Notes: generated by a model from the sequence alone, not told the origin. DNA of 64,000 nucleotides from Curtobacterium sp. MCBA15_001 (GCF_001864835.1 NZ_MJGI01000022.1:40981-104980), one strand, 5' to 3'; positions 1-9,416 are shown, counted from the first letter of the stretch. Translations and numbers: made by a program.

Positions 1-52
1 GACGGCGTGCCAGCCACCGGCCCCGGACCGACGGCGTGCCAGGATCGCAGGC

Positions 53-782
53 GTGACCACCTCGCCGTACGAGCTGAGCGCCGCGCCCGACGTCCTCGCC
101 CGGCTGCACCCCCGGCTGCGGACGTACTTCGGCCCGGTCCCGCCAGGTCACGTCGGCCGCGGCGAGGGCGTCTTCTCCGTGGTCGGCACCCCGCGCCGCT
201 GGCTGTGGCCCGTCCTGGCGTGCTTCGCCCGCGACGCGGTGATGTTCCCGGTCTGGGAACGGGACGTCTCCTTCACCGTGGAGAACCGCCCGGTGACGGT
301 CCGACGCGGTCGTACCGGACAGGAGGCCCACCCCGCCGTCCGCGCGCACCGCACCTTCCACTTCCGCGCCGGTGACCGCACGATGGTCGACGCCATCACG
401 GCCGAACCGACCGGGCTGGTCGACCACCTCGGTCGCCACGGGCGCGTCAGCGCCCAGCTGCGGGTCGCCGTCGACGCGAGCGGTCCCGATGCCGGCGCAC
501 TGCGTCTGGTCTCCACGCACGTGTCGTTCCGGGCGCTGGGACGTGGTCCGGGCTCGCAGGCTCGCCCGGCGCGGCCCGCGCGCCGCTGGCGCGTCGCCGC
601 TGAGCGGGCCGCGCCCGGGCCTGATCGCACCGCGTGTGACGCTCACAGAACGATTCGATGACGAAGCCGACGTGCAACGCGTGTCCCTGGTGCTCATCGC
701 GCCCGTCATCGGCACGCTGTACCGGTACGAGGGGGCGTTCCGGTACGAGGTCGCGCCGGACACAGGACGGGGACGACGATGA
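53..782 (+). pseudogene. DUF4166-type protein gene, frameshifted
   Basis: A GTG start at 53 opens a frame that reads like the N-terminal two thirds of the DUF4166 family, up to THVSFRALG near base 540. That frame then degenerates into Arg/Pro/Ala-rich sequence and stops at 661. The expected C-terminal part (LIAPRVTLTERF and GTLYRYEGAFRYE) continues in another frame and ends at 782, overlapping the next ATG by 4 nt. The shift must fall between about 540 and 600, in a very GC-rich stretch that also seems to hold extra bases. It could be a true pseudogene or an assembly error. The function of the family is unknown; it is often found with SDR epimerases, as here. Confidence 0.6.
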
Positions 783-1771
783 ACGAGGACAGCACCACCG
801 CGACGAAGGGTCGAGCGGTCATCGCGGGTGCGAGCGGCTTCGTGGGCCGGTACCTGCAGGACGCGTTCCGCGACGAGGGCTACGAGGTCGTGACCATCGG
901 CCGCACCGGCGACGCCGTCTGGGGCAACACGCTCCGCATCCGCGAACTCGTGGACGGCGCCGCGATCGTCGTGAACATGGCCGGCAAGAGCGTCAACTGC
1001 CGCTACGGCCGGCGCAACCGTGCGGAGATCCTCCGCTCCCGCGTGGACACCACACTCGAGCTCGCCGAGGCCATCCGCACGGCCGAGCACCCACCGCCGC
1101 TGTGGATGAACGCCTCGACCGCGACGATCTACCGGCACGCCACCGACCGCGCGCAGGACGAGGCGACCGGTGAGTTCGGCGAGGGCTTCTCCGTCGGCAT
1201 CGCCCGCGCGTGGGAGGACGCCCTGTTCGCTGCTGACCTGCCCGGCACCCGCCGGGTCGCGCTGCGGATGGCGATCGTGTTCGGCGACGGCAGTGCCCTC
1301 GTGCCGCTGCTCCGGCTCGCGCAGGCGGGACTCGGCGGACCGCAGTACGACGGACCGTGGTTCCCGACGCGCTCCCGGCTGGCCGCCGGCACGTACCACC
1401 ACGACCGGCACACGCACGGGCGGCAGCGCTTCAGCTGGATCCACATCGAGGACGTCCTCGGCGCGATCCGGTTCATCCGCGACCACGAGGACCTCGACGG
1501 CCCGGTGAACCTGTCCAGCCCGAACCCGTCGGACAACCGCACGGTGATGGCCACCATCCGCGACGCGGTCGGGCGTCGCTTCGGCCTGCCGACCTGGCGG
1601 TGGATGCTCGAGATCGGGTCGTTCGCCATCCGCACCGAGACCGAACTCGTGCTGAAGAGCCGGTGGGTGGTGCCGACGCGGCTGACCGAGGCGGGCTACC
1701 GGTTCCGCCACCCGCTGCTGCGCGGGGCCCTGGCGCAGATCATCGCCGAGCGACGCGAGCACCGGGGCTGA
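779..1771 (+). CDS. TIGR01777-like NAD-dependent epimerase
   Basis: The 330-residue protein starts with a Rossmann nucleotide motif (AGASGFVGRYL, about residues 17-27). It ends with a DUF1731-like tail (WRWMLEIGSFAIRTETELVL ... LTEAGYRFRHP), the two-domain plan of the TIGR01777 epimerase family. The active-site region reads MNASTATIYRH, with Tyr in place. The ATG overlaps the stop of the DUF4166 gene (ATGA), so translation is probably coupled. The substrate is not known; family members are cytosolic and often annotated as cell-division-inhibitor-like (SulA) epimerases without good evidence. The 3' end overlaps the convergent transporter gene by about 30 nt. Confidence 0.85.
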   Translation: MNEDSTTATKGRAVIAGASGFVGRYLQDAFRDEGYEVVTIGRTGDAVWGNTLRIRELVDGAAIVVNMAGKSVNCRYGRRNRAEILRSRVDTTLELAEAIRTAEHPPPLWMNASTATIYRHATDRAQDEATGEFGEGFSVGIARAWEDALFAADLPGTRRVALRMAIVFGDGSALVPLLRLAQAGLGGPQYDGPWFPTRSRLAAGTYHHDRHTHGRQRFSWIHIEDVLGAIRFIRDHEDLDGPVNLSSPNPSDNRTVMATIRDAVGRRFGLPTWRWMLEIGSFAIRTETELVLKSRWVVPTRLTEAGYRFRHPLLRGALAQIIAERREHRG

Positions 1772-2735
1772 GCTCCGGCGCCGCCGCGCTGGGCGCCGCG
1801 CCGGTCGCCGCAGCGGGTGCCGCAGTGCTGGCCGCCGCAGTGCCGACCGACGCCGTGCTGGACAGCGCCGTCCCCCCGGACCGCGACGCCCACAGCACCC
1901 CGCCGACGACGACCGCACCCGCCAGCACCTCGACCAGGTCCGGCACCTCGCCGAAGGCCACCCACGACGCCAGCACGCCGACGACCGGCACGAGCATCGA
2001 GAACGGGGCGACGGTGCTCGACGGGTAGGTCGCCAACAGCCGCGACCACAGCCCGTACCCGACGAGGGTCGCCACGAGCACGATGTACAGCAGACCCAGG
2101 TCGGCGGGGAGCGCGGCCGGGGTGAACACGGTGCCGAGTGCCGACCCGATCCGCGCCGGACCCTCGACCGTGAACGACAGCACGGCGAGCGGGACCGGCG
2201 GCACGACCGACCACCACAGCGTCAGGTGCAGCGGGTTCGCAGCACCCGCGCGCCGGGTCGCGACGTTGCCGATCGCCCAACCGAGCGCGCCGCACAGTGC
2301 CAGCACGACGGGCAGCAGCGCCGCCGCCTGTGCCCGGTGCACCGCGATGGCCGCCAGTGCCACGACGGCGATCGTGACGCCCGTGACCTGCCGCCCGGTG
2401 AGCCGTTCGCGCAGGAACACCCCGGCCAGCACGACGGTGAACGGCGCCGAGGCCTGCAGCACGAGCGAGGCCAGCCCCGAGGGCATGCCGGACGCCATGC
2501 TGAGGTACAGGAACGAGAACTGCAGGACCCCGAGCCCGAGGCCGACCAGGACCAGCCGCCCGAACGGGATCTTCGGTCGTGGGACGAACAGCAGCGTCGG
2601 GACCGCCAGCAGCGTGAACCGCACGGCTGCCAGCAGGAACGGCGGGAAGTGCTCCAGCGCCAGGGCGGTCGCGGGGAAGTTCAGCCCCCAGACGACGGCG
2701 ACGAGCAGTGCGAGGAAGCGGTCACGGAGCAGCAC
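1740..2735 (-). CDS. EamA/DMT-family transporter
   Basis: This 331-residue protein has ten predicted membrane segments made of two EamA repeats. It starts at once with a hydrophobic helix containing VVWGLNFPATALAL, a classic EamA N-terminus. The last 45 residues are an Ala-rich tail that overlaps the convergent epimerase 3' end. Members export amino acids or metabolites through the inner membrane. The gene is divergent from a LysR regulator only 71 bp away, so that regulator probably controls it. The substrate cannot be read from the sequence. Confidence 0.85.
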   Translation of the reverse strand: MLLRDRFLALLVAVVWGLNFPATALALEHFPPFLLAAVRFTLLAVPTLLFVPRPKIPFGRLVLVGLGLGVLQFSFLYLSMASGMPSGLASLVLQASAPFTVVLAGVFLRERLTGRQVTGVTIAVVALAAIAVHRAQAAALLPVVLALCGALGWAIGNVATRRAGAANPLHLTLWWSVVPPVPLAVLSFTVEGPARIGSALGTVFTPAALPADLGLLYIVLVATLVGYGLWSRLLATYPSSTVAPFSMLVPVVGVLASWVAFGEVPDLVEVLAGAVVVGGVLWASRSGGTALSSTASVGTAAASTAAPAAATGAAPSAAAPELSPGARVARR

Positions 2736-2794
2736 CCCTCGATCGTCCCGCGCCGCACGCGGAAGGACCAGCGCACGTTGTTGCAGCGTCGTTG

Positions 2795-2806
2795 TAGGGT
2801 CCCTGC
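2795..2806 (+). promoter_or_regulatory. -10 box for leaderless LysR gene
   Basis: TAGGGT at 2795-2800 is followed after 6 nt by the ATG at 2807, so the transcript should begin at or next to the start codon. There is no Shine-Dalgarno sequence. Repeated GTTG/TTGCAG words upstream (2778-2794) may be LysR contacts, but no clear T-N11-A operator is certain. Confidence 0.5.
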
Positions 2807-3721
2807 ATGATCGGCTTCGACGTCGCCCTGCTGCCCGTCCTGCGCGAGCTGCAGGAACGCGGGTCGGTGACCGCCGTCGCCGCTGCCACCCACCGCACGC
2901 CGAGTGCGGTCTCGCAGCAGCTGCAGACCCTGCAGCGCCAGGTCGGTGTGCCGCTGGTCGAACGGGTCGGGCGCGGCGTCCGGCTCACCGACGACGGGGT
3001 CGTGCTCGCCGGCCTGGCCTCCGGCGTCGCCACCGCGATCGCGACCGTCGACGCCGCGTGGCAGGAGCACCTCGGCGGTGCCTCCGGGACCGTCGACCTG
3101 GCGATCTTCCCCTCGGCGGCGGAGCTGCTCCTGCCGGGCCTGCTGACCCGCATGCGGGACCACCCGGGCATCGACCTCGTGTTGTCGGACGTCGACGTGG
3201 ACGAGGACGCCTTCGCACCGCTCACGGCCGACCACGACGTCGTCGTCGGCCACCGCCCGGACGGAGCGTCGGCGCCCGACCGGACGACCCTCGACACGGT
3301 CGCACTGCTGCGCGAGCCGCTGGACGTCGCCCTGCCGGACGGACACCGGCTGGCCGGGCGGCACCGGGTGCGGGTCGACGAGGTCGTGGACGAGACCTGG
3401 ATCGGCGTGCCCGAGGGGTACCCGATCGACCGGGTCCTGACCGCGGTCGCTGCGGCGTCCGACGCGCCCCCGCAGGTCGCGTTCCGGACGGTCCACCTGC
3501 CCGTGATCGAGAACCTGGTCGCGGCCGGGCACGGCATCGCCCTGGTGCCGCGGTACACGTCGGGCACGCGGGCTCCCGGTCGGTTCCACCTGGCGGAGCT
3601 GGCGGACGTTCGCGCCGGTCGGCGCATCGAGGCGCTCGTCCGTCCGGACCGTCGGGTGCGTCCGGTGGTGCGCACCGTCTTGGAGGCGCTGGTCGCCACC
3701 GCCGCGGACGTGACCACCTAG
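2807..3721 (+). CDS. LysR-family transcriptional regulator
   Basis: The 304-residue protein has an N-terminal winged helix-turn-helix (RGSVTAVAAATHRTPSAVSQ, about residues 20-40). A LysR substrate-binding domain follows, with typical stretches such as GHGIALVPRYT near residue 245. It is transcribed divergently from the EamA transporter and most likely senses that transporter's substrate. The start is chosen because the -10 box lies 6 nt upstream, which fits a leaderless transcript. The effector is unknown. Confidence 0.88.
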   Translation: MIGFDVALLPVLRELQERGSVTAVAAATHRTPSAVSQQLQTLQRQVGVPLVERVGRGVRLTDDGVVLAGLASGVATAIATVDAAWQEHLGGASGTVDLAIFPSAAELLLPGLLTRMRDHPGIDLVLSDVDVDEDAFAPLTADHDVVVGHRPDGASAPDRTTLDTVALLREPLDVALPDGHRLAGRHRVRVDEVVDETWIGVPEGYPIDRVLTAVAAASDAPPQVAFRTVHLPVIENLVAAGHGIALVPRYTSGTRAPGRFHLAELADVRAGRRIEALVRPDRRVRPVVRTVLEALVATAADVTT

Positions 3722-3768
3722 GGCGGTGACCTCCGCGGCCGGACCGCGCCGGGCCTCCTGGCCGTCGG

Positions 3769-4593
3769 TCAGCGGACCTGGAAGGGCGTGCCGAGGGGGA
3801 GCGTCTTCGCGAGCGTGGTGATGTCGGCGTTGCGCATCCGGACGCACCCGTGCGAGGCATCGGTCCCGATGCTCGACGCGTCGTCGGTGCCGTGCAGGCC
3901 GATCTGACCCGGACCGCCGCCGAAGGAGTTCAGGACGTCGGAGAACGCGGTCGTGCCGTAGGCGTACGGGCCGTACCCGCCGTTCGTCGGCGCGAGCAGC
4001 TCCGTGAGCGCGAAGCGACCGGTCGGTGTCGGGGTGCCGCCCGTGCCGGTGGCGACGGCGTACGAGTGCAGCACCGTGCCGTTCCGGTACAGGTCGAGGG
4101 TGTTCGTGGCCTCGTCGACCACGATCGCGTACGGCGTCGTCGAGAGCGTGACGGCGCTCGTCGGCACCCACCCGCTGCTGCCGTTCGGACGCTGGGCGAG
4201 CTGCACCTGCACCCAGCCGTCGCGCTGGTCGAGCACCCGGAACACCAGGGGCGCTCCGGACGCCTGCGGGTTGGGCAGCTGCTCGGTCCGCGCGCCACCG
4301 GGTGTGGCGCTGACCGGCACCGTGGCGCCCTTCGCGGCGGCGACGGTGCTCGACGCCGGCGCATCGACGGGCTCCTGCGGTCCGGACGGCGTCGTGGCCG
4401 CGGGGGTCGGCGTCGGCGTGGGGGTGGGCGTCGCCACCGCCGTGCTGGCCGCCGCCACCGGGGTGCGGGAGGGCACAGCGCCGGGGGTCCCCGTCGTGAG
4501 CGCCACGGTCGCGATGCCGGCGGCGCACACGACGGCGACGGCAGCGGCGACCAGGGTCGCGCGTCGCCGTCTCGTGGGCTCGTTCGTCGGCAC
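3769..4593 (-). CDS. Exported L,D-transpeptidase (YkuD fold)
   Basis: The 274-residue protein starts at GTG with a positively charged N-terminus and one hydrophobic segment (residues 12-33), a signal peptide or anchor. A Pro/Thr-rich spacer and an SH3-like segment (QRDGWVQVQLAQRPNGSSGW) follow. The C-terminal YkuD catalytic domain has the hallmark HGT ... SHGCVRM with the nucleophilic Cys. Such enzymes make 3-3 cross-links in peptidoglycan outside the membrane. No Shine-Dalgarno sequence is obvious. It lies downstream of a secreted protein gene, but a strong hairpin separates the two. Confidence 0.88.
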   Translation of the reverse strand: MPTNEPTRRRRATLVAAAVAVVCAAGIATVALTTGTPGAVPSRTPVAAASTAVATPTPTPTPTPAATTPSGPQEPVDAPASSTVAAAKGATVPVSATPGGARTEQLPNPQASGAPLVFRVLDQRDGWVQVQLAQRPNGSSGWVPTSAVTLSTTPYAIVVDEATNTLDLYRNGTVLHSYAVATGTGGTPTPTGRFALTELLAPTNGGYGPYAYGTTAFSDVLNSFGGGPGQIGLHGTDDASSIGTDASHGCVRMRNADITTLAKTLPLGTPFQVR

Positions 4594-4690
4594 CGGTCAG
4601 CCGGTCACGGTGACGTTGCGGGGACGGGGCACGGGCGGGGTCCCTTCGGGATGGCGTTCGGGGAGCATCGTGGTGCGCTCGGGCGGGACG

Positions 4691-4727
4691 ACGACGGTGC
4701 CCGGCGGGAGCCGCCGGGCACCGTCGT
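4691..4727. terminator. Perfect 17-bp stem hairpin
   Basis: The arms at 4691-4707 and 4711-4727 are perfect inverted repeats around a GAG loop. It lies 13 bp beyond the stop of the minus-strand secreted protein gene and before the transpeptidase start, so it probably ends that transcript. There is no T-run, as is common in actinobacteria. Confidence 0.7.
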
Positions 4728-4739
4728 GGTCCGTGGGGA

Positions 4740-5819
4740 TCAGCCCGTGAAGGTGGCGCGACCCGAGACCGGCACGGCGACCGGAGCCGGTGCCGGCGTC
4801 GGCCTCACGACCGGGGTGGTCGGGTCGGCGATGACCGTGACCGGGAACACGACCGCGATGCCCGAGTCCCTGCCGGTGAACGCGATGACGACCTCGCCCT
4901 CGGGGACCGCGGTGCCGAACGTCGCCCTGCCGCTGATGGCGCCGTTCGCGTCGGCGGTGAAGGTCTCGCTGGAGGGCAGGACCTCGAGGTCCTGCAGGAT
5001 CACCACGGGCTGGACGGTCTCGCCGGGCAGGAACCCGGTGGCGTCCACGACGACACCGGTGGTGCCCAGCGACGAGGACGTGGTCGGGTCGGGCACGGAG
5101 AGGGTGCCGGAGGCCTCCGGCGTGAAGTAGGTGTCCTCGCCGTTCCACGAGATGCCCACGACCGCGCCTGCGGCGGCCGTCGCGCTGACGCCGTAGCCGT
5201 TGATGGTGGCGGCGGGGAACGCAGCCGCGAACTGCGTCTGGAAGTCGGCGAGCGTGGCGGGGGTCCCGGCCGCGATCGTCCCGACCGTCACCGTCGAGAC
5301 CCAGGTCCCGTCGACGGCCGTCGGGCCGGTCGCCGAGGTCGTCAGGGCTGCGGGCGCGGTGTTGGCCGTCGAGCCCGCGGTGTCGAGGAGCAGCGTGTAC
5401 CGAGCCGCACCCGATGCGATGAGGTCGGCGGTGCCGAGCCCGAGCCCGTTCTGCGACGCGAGGGCGGTGCTCCGGACGCCGGCCAGGTCGGTCGCGGCGC
5501 TCCCGGTCGTGGCGTGTCCGAGCAGCGTGCCGGCGGGCAGCGCGGCGCCGCTCACGCCGAAGGTCGGGGTGCCGCCGACCGAGAACCACGCCGTCGGGTA
5601 GGCGCCCGTGGTGTACGCGGTGACGTCAGCAGCACCGACCCACTCGGTGTCGAGGGGAGCGACCGCGGCGCGGGACTGTGCCCCGGTCGGGGTGGCTGCC
5701 GTGCTGTGCGGCGAGCTCTGGATGACGGTGGTCTCGGCGGACGCGATGCCGGGCATCGCGATCATGGCTGTGGCGAGGGCTGCCACCGCGGCGGCGGTGA
5801 CGAGGGTGGGACGGCGCAT
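4740..5819 (-). CDS. Secreted protein of unknown function
   Basis: The 359-residue protein has a clear signal peptide (residues 1-28, ending GIASAET) and then a Thr/Ala/Gly-rich extracellular part with no cysteines, rich in predicted beta strands. The C-terminal part (FTADANGAISGRATFGTAVP) resembles bacterial Ig-like repeats, and a Pro-rich linker precedes the last residues. There is no LPXTG motif or C-terminal anchor, so it should be released. The ATG has a GGAAG ribosome site. I do not recognise a named family; a surface or adhesion role is only a guess. Confidence 0.65.
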   Translation of the reverse strand: MRRPTLVTAAAVAALATAMIAMPGIASAETTVIQSSPHSTAATPTGAQSRAAVAPLDTEWVGAADVTAYTTGAYPTAWFSVGGTPTFGVSGAALPAGTLLGHATTGSAATDLAGVRSTALASQNGLGLGTADLIASGAARYTLLLDTAGSTANTAPAALTTSATGPTAVDGTWVSTVTVGTIAAGTPATLADFQTQFAAAFPAATINGYGVSATAAAGAVVGISWNGEDTYFTPEASGTLSVPDPTTSSSLGTTGVVVDATGFLPGETVQPVVILQDLEVLPSSETFTADANGAISGRATFGTAVPEGEVVIAFTGRDSGIAVVFPVTVIADPTTPVVRPTPAPAPVAVPVSGRATFTG

Positions 5820-5945
5820 CGGCTGCTTCCGGGTTCGATCGCCCGACCGGGGCGTGGCGGAGACCCGGTGCTGCTCCGCGGCGCCGCGGTCCCCCCATGG
5901 TCCGGGGTCAGCCTAGTGACGAAGCCGACGACTTGTCACCTGAGA

Positions 5946-7331
5946 TCAGACGTCGAGGTGGTCCACCAGCTCGTCCGCCAGCCCCGTGTACGTGGCCGGG
6001 GTCAGGTTCGTCAGACGGGCCTTCGCGCCGTCGGAGATGTCCAGCCCGTTGACGAACGCGATGAGGTCCTGCTGGCTGACGCGCTTGCCACGGGTCAGCT
6101 CCTTGAGCATCGCGTAGGGGTCCTCGATGTCGGACTGCCCGGCGGTGACCTCGGCGCGGATGACCGTCTGGATGGCCTCGCCGAGCACCTCCCAGTTGCC
6201 GTCGAGGTCCTCGGCCAGACGCTGCTCGTTCACGGCGATCTCGCCGAGCCCACGACGCAGGTTGTCGAGCGCGAGCAGCGAGTGCCCCACGGCGACGCCG
6301 ACGTTGCGCTGCGTGGTGGAGTCCGTCAGGTCGCGCTGCAGGCGGCTCGTGACGAGGGTCTCCGACAGCGTGGAGAACAGCGCCGACGAGATCTCGAGGT
6401 TCGCCTCGGCGTTCTCGAACCGGATCGGGTTGATCTTGTGCGGCATGGTCGAGGACCCGGTGGCACCGGCCTGGGGGATCTGCGTGAAGTACCCCATCGA
6501 GATGTAGGTCCACACGTCGGTCGCCAGGTTGTGCAGGATGCGGTTGGCGTGCCGGATCCGGTCGTACAGCTCGGCCTGCCAGTCGTGCGACTCGATCTGC
6601 GTGGTGAGTGGGTTCCAGGTCAATCCGAGCCCCTCGACGAACTCGCGCGACAGTGTGGGCCAGTCGGCCTCGGGGTCCGCGGCCAGGTGCGCCGAGAAGG
6701 TGCCGGTCGCACCGGAGAACTTGCCGAGGTACTCGCTGCCCTCGATCTGCGCCAGGACCCGCTCGAGCCGGTAGACGACCACCGCGAGCTCCTTGCCGAG
6801 CGTGGTGGGCGTGGCGGGCTGGCCGTGCGTGTGCGACAGCATCGGCACGGAGCGCAGCTCACCGGCGACCTCGCGCAGGCGGGCGACGACCGCGCGGAAG
6901 GCCGGCAGCCACACCTGCTCGGTCGCGTCCTTGATCGTCAGCGCGTAGGACAGGTTGTTGATGTCCTCGCTGGTGCAGGCGAAGTGGGTCAACTCGGCGA
7001 TCGCGTCAAGCCCCAGGTCGGCCAGACGACGGCGGACGAAGTACTCGACGGCCTTGACGTCGTGCCGGGTCGTGGCCTCGATCTCGGCCAGCTCGGCGAT
7101 CTGCGCCTGCCCGAAGTCCGTGACGACGGCGCGCAGGGCGGCCTTGTCGTCGACGCTCAGCGGTGACGTGGTGAACATCGCGTGGTCGGTCAGGAAGACC
7201 AACCACTCCACCTCGACGGTGATGCGAGCGCGGTTGAGCCCGGCCTCGGAGAGGTGCTCGCCCACCGTGTGCACGACCGGGTAGTACCGCCCGTCGAGCG
7301 GGCTGATCGGCTGCGGGGGAAGGGGGGTCAT
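5946..7331 (-). CDS. purB: Adenylosuccinate lyase
   Basis: This 461-residue enzyme cleaves SAICAR and adenylosuccinate with release of fumarate, acting twice in purine synthesis. The fumarase-superfamily signature GSSTMPHKINP and the catalytic-His region SHTHGQPATPTT are both present. Length and N-terminus (PISPLDGRYYPVV) match actinobacterial and proteobacterial PurB. Its ATG overlaps the stop of the upstream phosphatase by 4 nt (ATGA), so the two are co-translated. No other pur genes are nearby. Confidence 0.97.
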   Translation of the reverse strand: MTPLPPQPISPLDGRYYPVVHTVGEHLSEAGLNRARITVEVEWLVFLTDHAMFTTSPLSVDDKAALRAVVTDFGQAQIAELAEIEATTRHDVKAVEYFVRRRLADLGLDAIAELTHFACTSEDINNLSYALTIKDATEQVWLPAFRAVVARLREVAGELRSVPMLSHTHGQPATPTTLGKELAVVVYRLERVLAQIEGSEYLGKFSGATGTFSAHLAADPEADWPTLSREFVEGLGLTWNPLTTQIESHDWQAELYDRIRHANRILHNLATDVWTYISMGYFTQIPQAGATGSSTMPHKINPIRFENAEANLEISSALFSTLSETLVTSRLQRDLTDSTTQRNVGVAVGHSLLALDNLRRGLGEIAVNEQRLAEDLDGNWEVLGEAIQTVIRAEVTAGQSDIEDPYAMLKELTRGKRVSQQDLIAFVNGLDISDGAKARLTNLTPATYTGLADELVDHLDV

Positions 7332-7846
7332 CGTGCTCCCTGGCGGACGGCCGGTTCGATCTGGTGGAAGAGTGCACGGCAGGCCCGCTCGACCGTGGTC
7401 AGGACCCGGTCGAACTCGTGTCGGTCCGCGTAGTACGGGTCCGGCACGTCGGCCTGCTCAGGCCAGGCGTCGTCGTACCGCAGCAGGAGCGTCACCTTGG
7501 CGGCGTCGTCCATCGTGGGGGCCCACGAGCGCAGGATGCGTTCGTGGGAGCGGTCGAGTGCGACCACCAGGTCGAGGTCCGGGAACCGGTCCGGGTCGAA
7601 CTGACGGGCGCGATGCCTGGACCCATCGTATCCGCGCGCAGCGAGTGCGGCGATCGTGCGCTCGTCCGCGGGTTCGCCGACGTGCCAGTCGCCGGTGCCG
7701 GCGGACTGCACCTGGAAGCGGTCGGACATGCCGGCCTCGTCGACGAAGTGCTGGAACACGATCTCCGCCATCGGGGAGCGGCAGATGTTCCCACTGCACA
7801 CGAACGAGACTCGGAAGGCCGACGGGGCGCCGGCGTCCGTGGTCAT
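7328..7846 (-). CDS. Low-molecular-weight protein-tyrosine phosphatase
   Basis: The 172-residue cytosolic phosphatase has the P-loop CSGNICRSP (nucleophile Cys17, Arg23) and the general-acid motif DPYY near residue 137. These are the two catalytic signatures of the LMW-PTP family. Substrates may be phosphotyrosine proteins such as BY-kinases, but none is encoded here. It is the first gene of a two-gene unit with purB. A CATGAT box 6 nt before the ATG could give a leaderless mRNA. Confidence 0.93.
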   Translation of the reverse strand: MTTDAGAPSAFRVSFVCSGNICRSPMAEIVFQHFVDEAGMSDRFQVQSAGTGDWHVGEPADERTIAALAARGYDGSRHRARQFDPDRFPDLDLVVALDRSHERILRSWAPTMDDAAKVTLLLRYDDAWPEQADVPDPYYADRHEFDRVLTTVERACRALFHQIEPAVRQGAR

Positions 7847-7873
7847 GCCCTCATCATGACGTACGCGCGGGGC

Positions 7874-8272
7874 TCAGGGGCGCGGGCGGTTCAGCACCGG
7901 GCGGACGAACAGCCCGATCACCCACGCTGCGACGGCCAGCACGAAGGCGCCGACGACCCCCCAGCCGAAGGAGTCGACCTGCAGCCCGAAGCCGATCGCG
8001 GTCGAGATCCCCGCGACGATGAGCAGCAGGACGGCGTTGACGACGAACGAGATCAAGCCGAGCGTCAGGATGTAGACGGGGAACGCCACGACGCGGATCA
8101 GGGTGCCGATGACGGCGTTCACCAGACCGAAGACGAACGCCACCAACAGGTAGGTCAGGACGGTCTCGACGGTGCCGCCGGTCCCGAAGGCCGTGACGGA
8201 GACACCGCTGACGATGAGCGTGGTGAGCCACAGCGCGAGTGCGTTGACGACCAGGCGGACGAGGAATCGCAT
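7874..8272 (-). CDS. Phage holin IV-family small membrane protein
   Basis: The 132-residue protein has four predicted membrane helices and the pattern LVVNALALWLTTLIVSGVSV at its N-terminus. This matches the phage holin 4 superfamily (membrane protein of unknown function) found in most actinobacterial chromosomes. There is no lysin or phage gene nearby, so it is not a prophage remnant. It lies upstream of the phosphatase in the same direction and diverges from hisC across 41 bp. Confidence 0.75.
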   Translation of the reverse strand: MRFLVRLVVNALALWLTTLIVSGVSVTAFGTGGTVETVLTYLLVAFVFGLVNAVIGTLIRVVAFPVYILTLGLISFVVNAVLLLIVAGISTAIGFGLQVDSFGWGVVGAFVLAVAAWVIGLFVRPVLNRPRP

Positions 8273-8301
8273 GCGCCCATGATGCCCGGTGTGCCGCTCG
8301 G

Positions 8302-8313
8302 TAGGCTGGGTCG
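8302..8313 (+). promoter_or_regulatory. -10 box for leaderless hisC
   Basis: TAGGCT at 8302-8307 is followed by 6 nt and the GTG start at 8314, with no ribosome site. This matches the actinobacterial leaderless layout. Confidence 0.55.
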
Positions 8314-9411
8314 GTGACCGACCAGCCCGTGCGCATCCGTCCCGAGGTGGCCGTCCTGCCTGCCTACAAGCAGGGTCGACAGGCCGCGGCCGACGCCTTC
8401 AAGCTCTCCAGCAACGAGAACCCGTTCCCGCCGCTGCCCGGTGTGGTCGAGGCCGTGCAGGCCCAGACCGCGTACAACCGCTACCCCGACGCCTCGGCGA
8501 TCGCACTGCGGGCCGTCCTGGCGAACCGCTCCGGTGTCACGGTGGACGAGGTCCACGTCGCACCCGGCAGCGTCGCGATCCTGCACGAGCTCGCCCGCGC
8601 GGTCAGTGCTCCCGGGGACGAGATCGTGTACGCGTGGCGGTCCTTCGAGGCCTACCCCGGCGTCGTCACCGTCGCGGGTGCGACGAGCGTGCAGGTGCCG
8701 AACCGGGCCGACGGCGGGCACGACCTCGACGCGATGGCCGCCGCGGTCACCGAGCGCACCCGCATGGTGCTCGTGTGCTCCCCGAACAACCCCACCGGGC
8801 CGACGGTGACCAGCGCTGAGTTCGACGCCTTCATGGCGCAGGTCCCGACGAGCGTCCTGGTCGTGCTGGACGAGGCGTACGCCGAGTTCGTCACCGCTCC
8901 CGACGCCGTCCGCGGGGTGCCGCTGCTGGAGCAGTACCCCAACCTCGTCGTGCTCCGGACGTTCTCGAAGGCCTACGGGCTGGCGGGCCTGCGGGTCGGG
9001 TACGCGCTCGGCCCGGCATACGTCCTCGACGCGGTCCGTGCCTGCGCCATCCCGCTCAGCGTCACCGCGCAGGGCCAGGCCGCTGCACTGGCGAGCCTGG
9101 AGCGCGAGTCCGAACTGCTCGAGCGGGTCGCGCACCTGACCCAGCGCCGCGACCTCGTCGTGAGCGCGCTGCGCGGCCAGGGCTGGGACGTGCCGGACGC
9201 CCAGGGCAACTTCGTCTGGCTGCCCACCGGCGACCACACCCCCGTGGCAGCGGAGCAGTTCGAGCGCGCCGGCATCATCGTCCGGGCCTTCGGGACCGAG
9301 GGCATCCGCATCTCGATCGGGGAGCACGAGGCTGTCGAGAAGCTCCTCGAAACCGCGCGTGCACTTGTGGAGGGCCTCACAACGGCCGTCCCGACCCGGC
9401 CGCTACGCTGA
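8314..9411 (+). CDS. hisC: Histidinol-phosphate / aromatic aminotransferase
   Basis: This 365-residue PLP-dependent class II aminotransferase carries the [12 protein letters not shown] substrate-loop motif and the PLP-lysine motif [11 protein letters not shown]. It could act in histidine synthesis or as the aromatic aminotransferase (Pat) of actinobacteria. No other his gene is adjacent, so it may be the second, aromatic paralogue. It is followed after 5 nt by bkdA. A GTG start is chosen from the -10 box just upstream. Confidence 0.88.
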   Translation: MTDQPVRIRPEVAVLPAYKQGRQAAADAFKLSSNENPFPPLPGVVEAVQAQTAYNRYPDASAIALRAVLANRSGVTVDEVHVAPGSVAILHELARAVSAPGDEIVYAWRSFEAYPGVVTVAGATSVQVPNRADGGHDLDAMAAAVTERTRMVLVCSPNNPTGPTVTSAEFDAFMAQVPTSVLVVLDEAYAEFVTAPDAVRGVPLLEQYPNLVVLRTFSKAYGLAGLRVGYALGPAYVLDAVRACAIPLSVTAQGQAAALASLERESELLERVAHLTQRRDLVVSALRGQGWDVPDAQGNFVWLPTGDHTPVAAEQFERAGIIVRAFGTEGIRISIGEHEAVEKLLETARALVEGLTTAVPTRPLR

Positions 9412-9416
9412 CCCGC
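9404..9416 (+). promoter_or_regulatory. -10 box inside the end of hisC for bkdA
   Basis: TACGCT at 9404-9409 overlaps the last codons of hisC and lies 7 nt before the bkdA ATG. It could give bkdA its own leaderless start besides read-through from hisC. Confidence 0.45.

Noticed and set aside
1..41. 12-bp direct repeat GACGGCGTGCCA at the window start
   Set aside because: Two short copies without a target gene or mobile element; the left context is cut by the window edge.
2681..4528. Long open frames on the strand opposite to LysR, the transpeptidase and many other genes
   Set aside because: They are Arg/Pro/Ala-rich shadows caused by high G+C at third positions; they lack motifs and ribosome sites and overlap clear genes.
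7874..8272. Prophage remnant because of the holin-type protein
   Set aside because: No other phage gene is near; this protein family is chromosomal in most actinobacteria.
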